DNA of 6,085 nt from DASSFG01 sp035547915 (GTDB taxonomy: Bacteria; Planctomycetota; Planctomycetia; Pirellulales; JAICIG01). Position 1 is the stretch's first letter, and each line of letters opens with the position of its first letter. Positions 5,680-6,085 of this stretch are shown piece after piece. Location: positions 1-6,085 of the forward strand of contig DASZTS010000075.1 in the NCBI GenBank assembly GCA_035547915.1, given 5' to 3'. The notes under the pieces are model-generated. The model was not told where the DNA came from. It did not search any database and was given only the letters and a program-made list of their open reading frames with translations. A program made the position numbers and the translations under genes.

Positions 5680-5945
5680 TCGTCGTCGGGCCGTTCCCGG
5701 CAGACGAGTGGATCGAGGTAGGTTTTTGACGGTTCACGGCTACGAGCAACCGACAAAATCTCATCGAGCTCCACCCTTGTGCGCGGATTGCTTGCCGGAA
5801 GAAGGAAGACTTCGATCGAGATACTGATAGCCGCCGCCGTCGGCCATCACGCGGGCGATCTCGGGCGGTTCCACTCTCCCCAACTCCGACGACAAACGCC
5901 GCGCCAATCGCAAATCGCAAGGTGCGCTCCCTCCTTCCCTCCTTC
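5680..5945. other. Gene-poor spacer after rdgB
   Basis: No convincing gene is seen. An imperfect hairpin of about 6 bp follows rdgB: GTCGGG (5685-5690) pairs with CCCGGC (5696-5701) and includes one G-T pair. The first T-run lies about 20 bases further on, so it is a poor terminator. On the - strand a frame contains PEIARVMADGGGYQYLDRS (about 5867-5811) and closes at 5761. It reads like protein but I cannot assign it to a family, and it has no good start. The spacer may hold the decayed end of a gene. Confidence 0.4.
5906..5944. repeat. Two short tandem duplications beside the inverted-repeat arm
   Basis: AATCGCA occurs twice in a row (5906-5912 and 5913-5919). CCCTCCTT then occurs twice in a row (5929-5936 and 5937-5944), making a pure pyrimidine tract on this strand. 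The second pair ends 1 base before the inverted-repeat arm at 5946. Such tracts are slippage-prone and may mark the edge of the repeat element. Confidence 0.6.
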
Positions 5946-6085
5946 GGGTGCATAAGGGGATTTGTTTTTTCGCTGCCCTGGGCCAGTTGACCTGGGGAGT
6001 GAGCAAAGGTGCTGGGCTTGTCGCAGCCACTGGTTGAGCCAGCGCTCCGGAACAGCGTGTGGTAGTTTGTCCCTCGCACTTCCCA
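5946..6085. repeat. Left-hand part of the probable dispersed repeat
   Basis: It opens with GGGTGCATAAGGGGATTTG (5946-5964), the inverse of 98-116 with one mismatch. It closes at the window end with 17 bases (6069-6085) identical to 1-17. In between are a T-run (5965-5970) and several short GC hairpins, including GGCT/AGCC and CTGG/CCAG around 6015-6045. No plausible protein is encoded. Together with 1-116 it outlines an element of about 240 bp with terminal inverted repeats and no transposase, as in a MITE. The interpretation is inference from the two partial copies. Confidence 0.55.

Noticed and set aside
5673..5729. 18-codon frame starting with an ATG that overlaps the rdgB stop codon
   Set aside because: It is very short, lacks a ribosome binding site of its own, and resembles no known small protein.
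5606..6079. 157-codon open frame on the - strand across the 3' spacer
   Set aside because: It runs through the repeat and into the antisense of rdgB, with arginine-rich shadow composition and no recognisable domain. A repeat-derived frame is the better explanation.
1..6085. A novel defence, retron or biosynthetic system
   Set aside because: The intact genes belong to known or widely distributed families with unrelated roles, are on separate transcripts, and have no reverse transcriptase, nuclease, toxin or structured RNA partner nearby.

Overview
The window is GC-rich bacterial chromosomal DNA. It most resembles a planctomycete (Pirellulales-like) genome. The grounds are an anchored protein with two SurA/parvulin-like units, a delta-60-repeat protein remnant, a DUF1805 protein, weak Shine-Dalgarno sequences at most genes, and wide spacers carrying dispersed repeat-like DNA. 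This assignment is an inference from gene content and not a database result. The window shows no CRISPR array, rRNA, tRNA, transposase or recognisable defence or biosynthetic cluster.

Layout, left to right. Bases 1-116 look like the right-hand part of a dispersed repeat. A good sigma-70-type promoter (145-173) and a hairpin-presented ribosome binding site lead into a membrane-anchored protein built of two tandem, degenerate SurA/parvulin-like units (258-2297, +). A small DUF1805/YunC-like gene follows behind its own probable promoter (2426-2752, +). It converges with lysA, diaminopimelate decarboxylase (2835-4124, -). The spacer between them (2753-2834) holds hairpins.

Upstream of lysA is a gene graveyard. 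It has a short stretch resembling the OB-fold motif of an error-prone DNA polymerase DnaE2 (about 4214-4294, -) and a frameshifted delta-60 beta-propeller repeat fragment, apparently cut at both ends (about 4376-4986, -). Immediately after it lies rdgB, the non-canonical purine NTP pyrophosphatase (5053-5679, +). Bases 5680-6085 hold no convincing gene. Their last 140 bases look like the left-hand part of the same dispersed repeat seen at the start.

The first and last 17 bases are identical and in the same orientation. A 19-base arm near each end (98-116 and 5946-5964) is inverted relative to the other with one mismatch. If the ends are joined, or if both are copies of one element, they describe a unit of about 240 bp with terminal inverted repeats, like a MITE. 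The intact genes are separate housekeeping functions: envelope protein folding, lysine synthesis and nucleotide-pool sanitation. I see no operon or system linking them. The points worth following are the repeat architecture at the ends, the doubled parvulin-like protein that lacks the expected catalytic histidines, and the decayed genes between lysA and rdgB.
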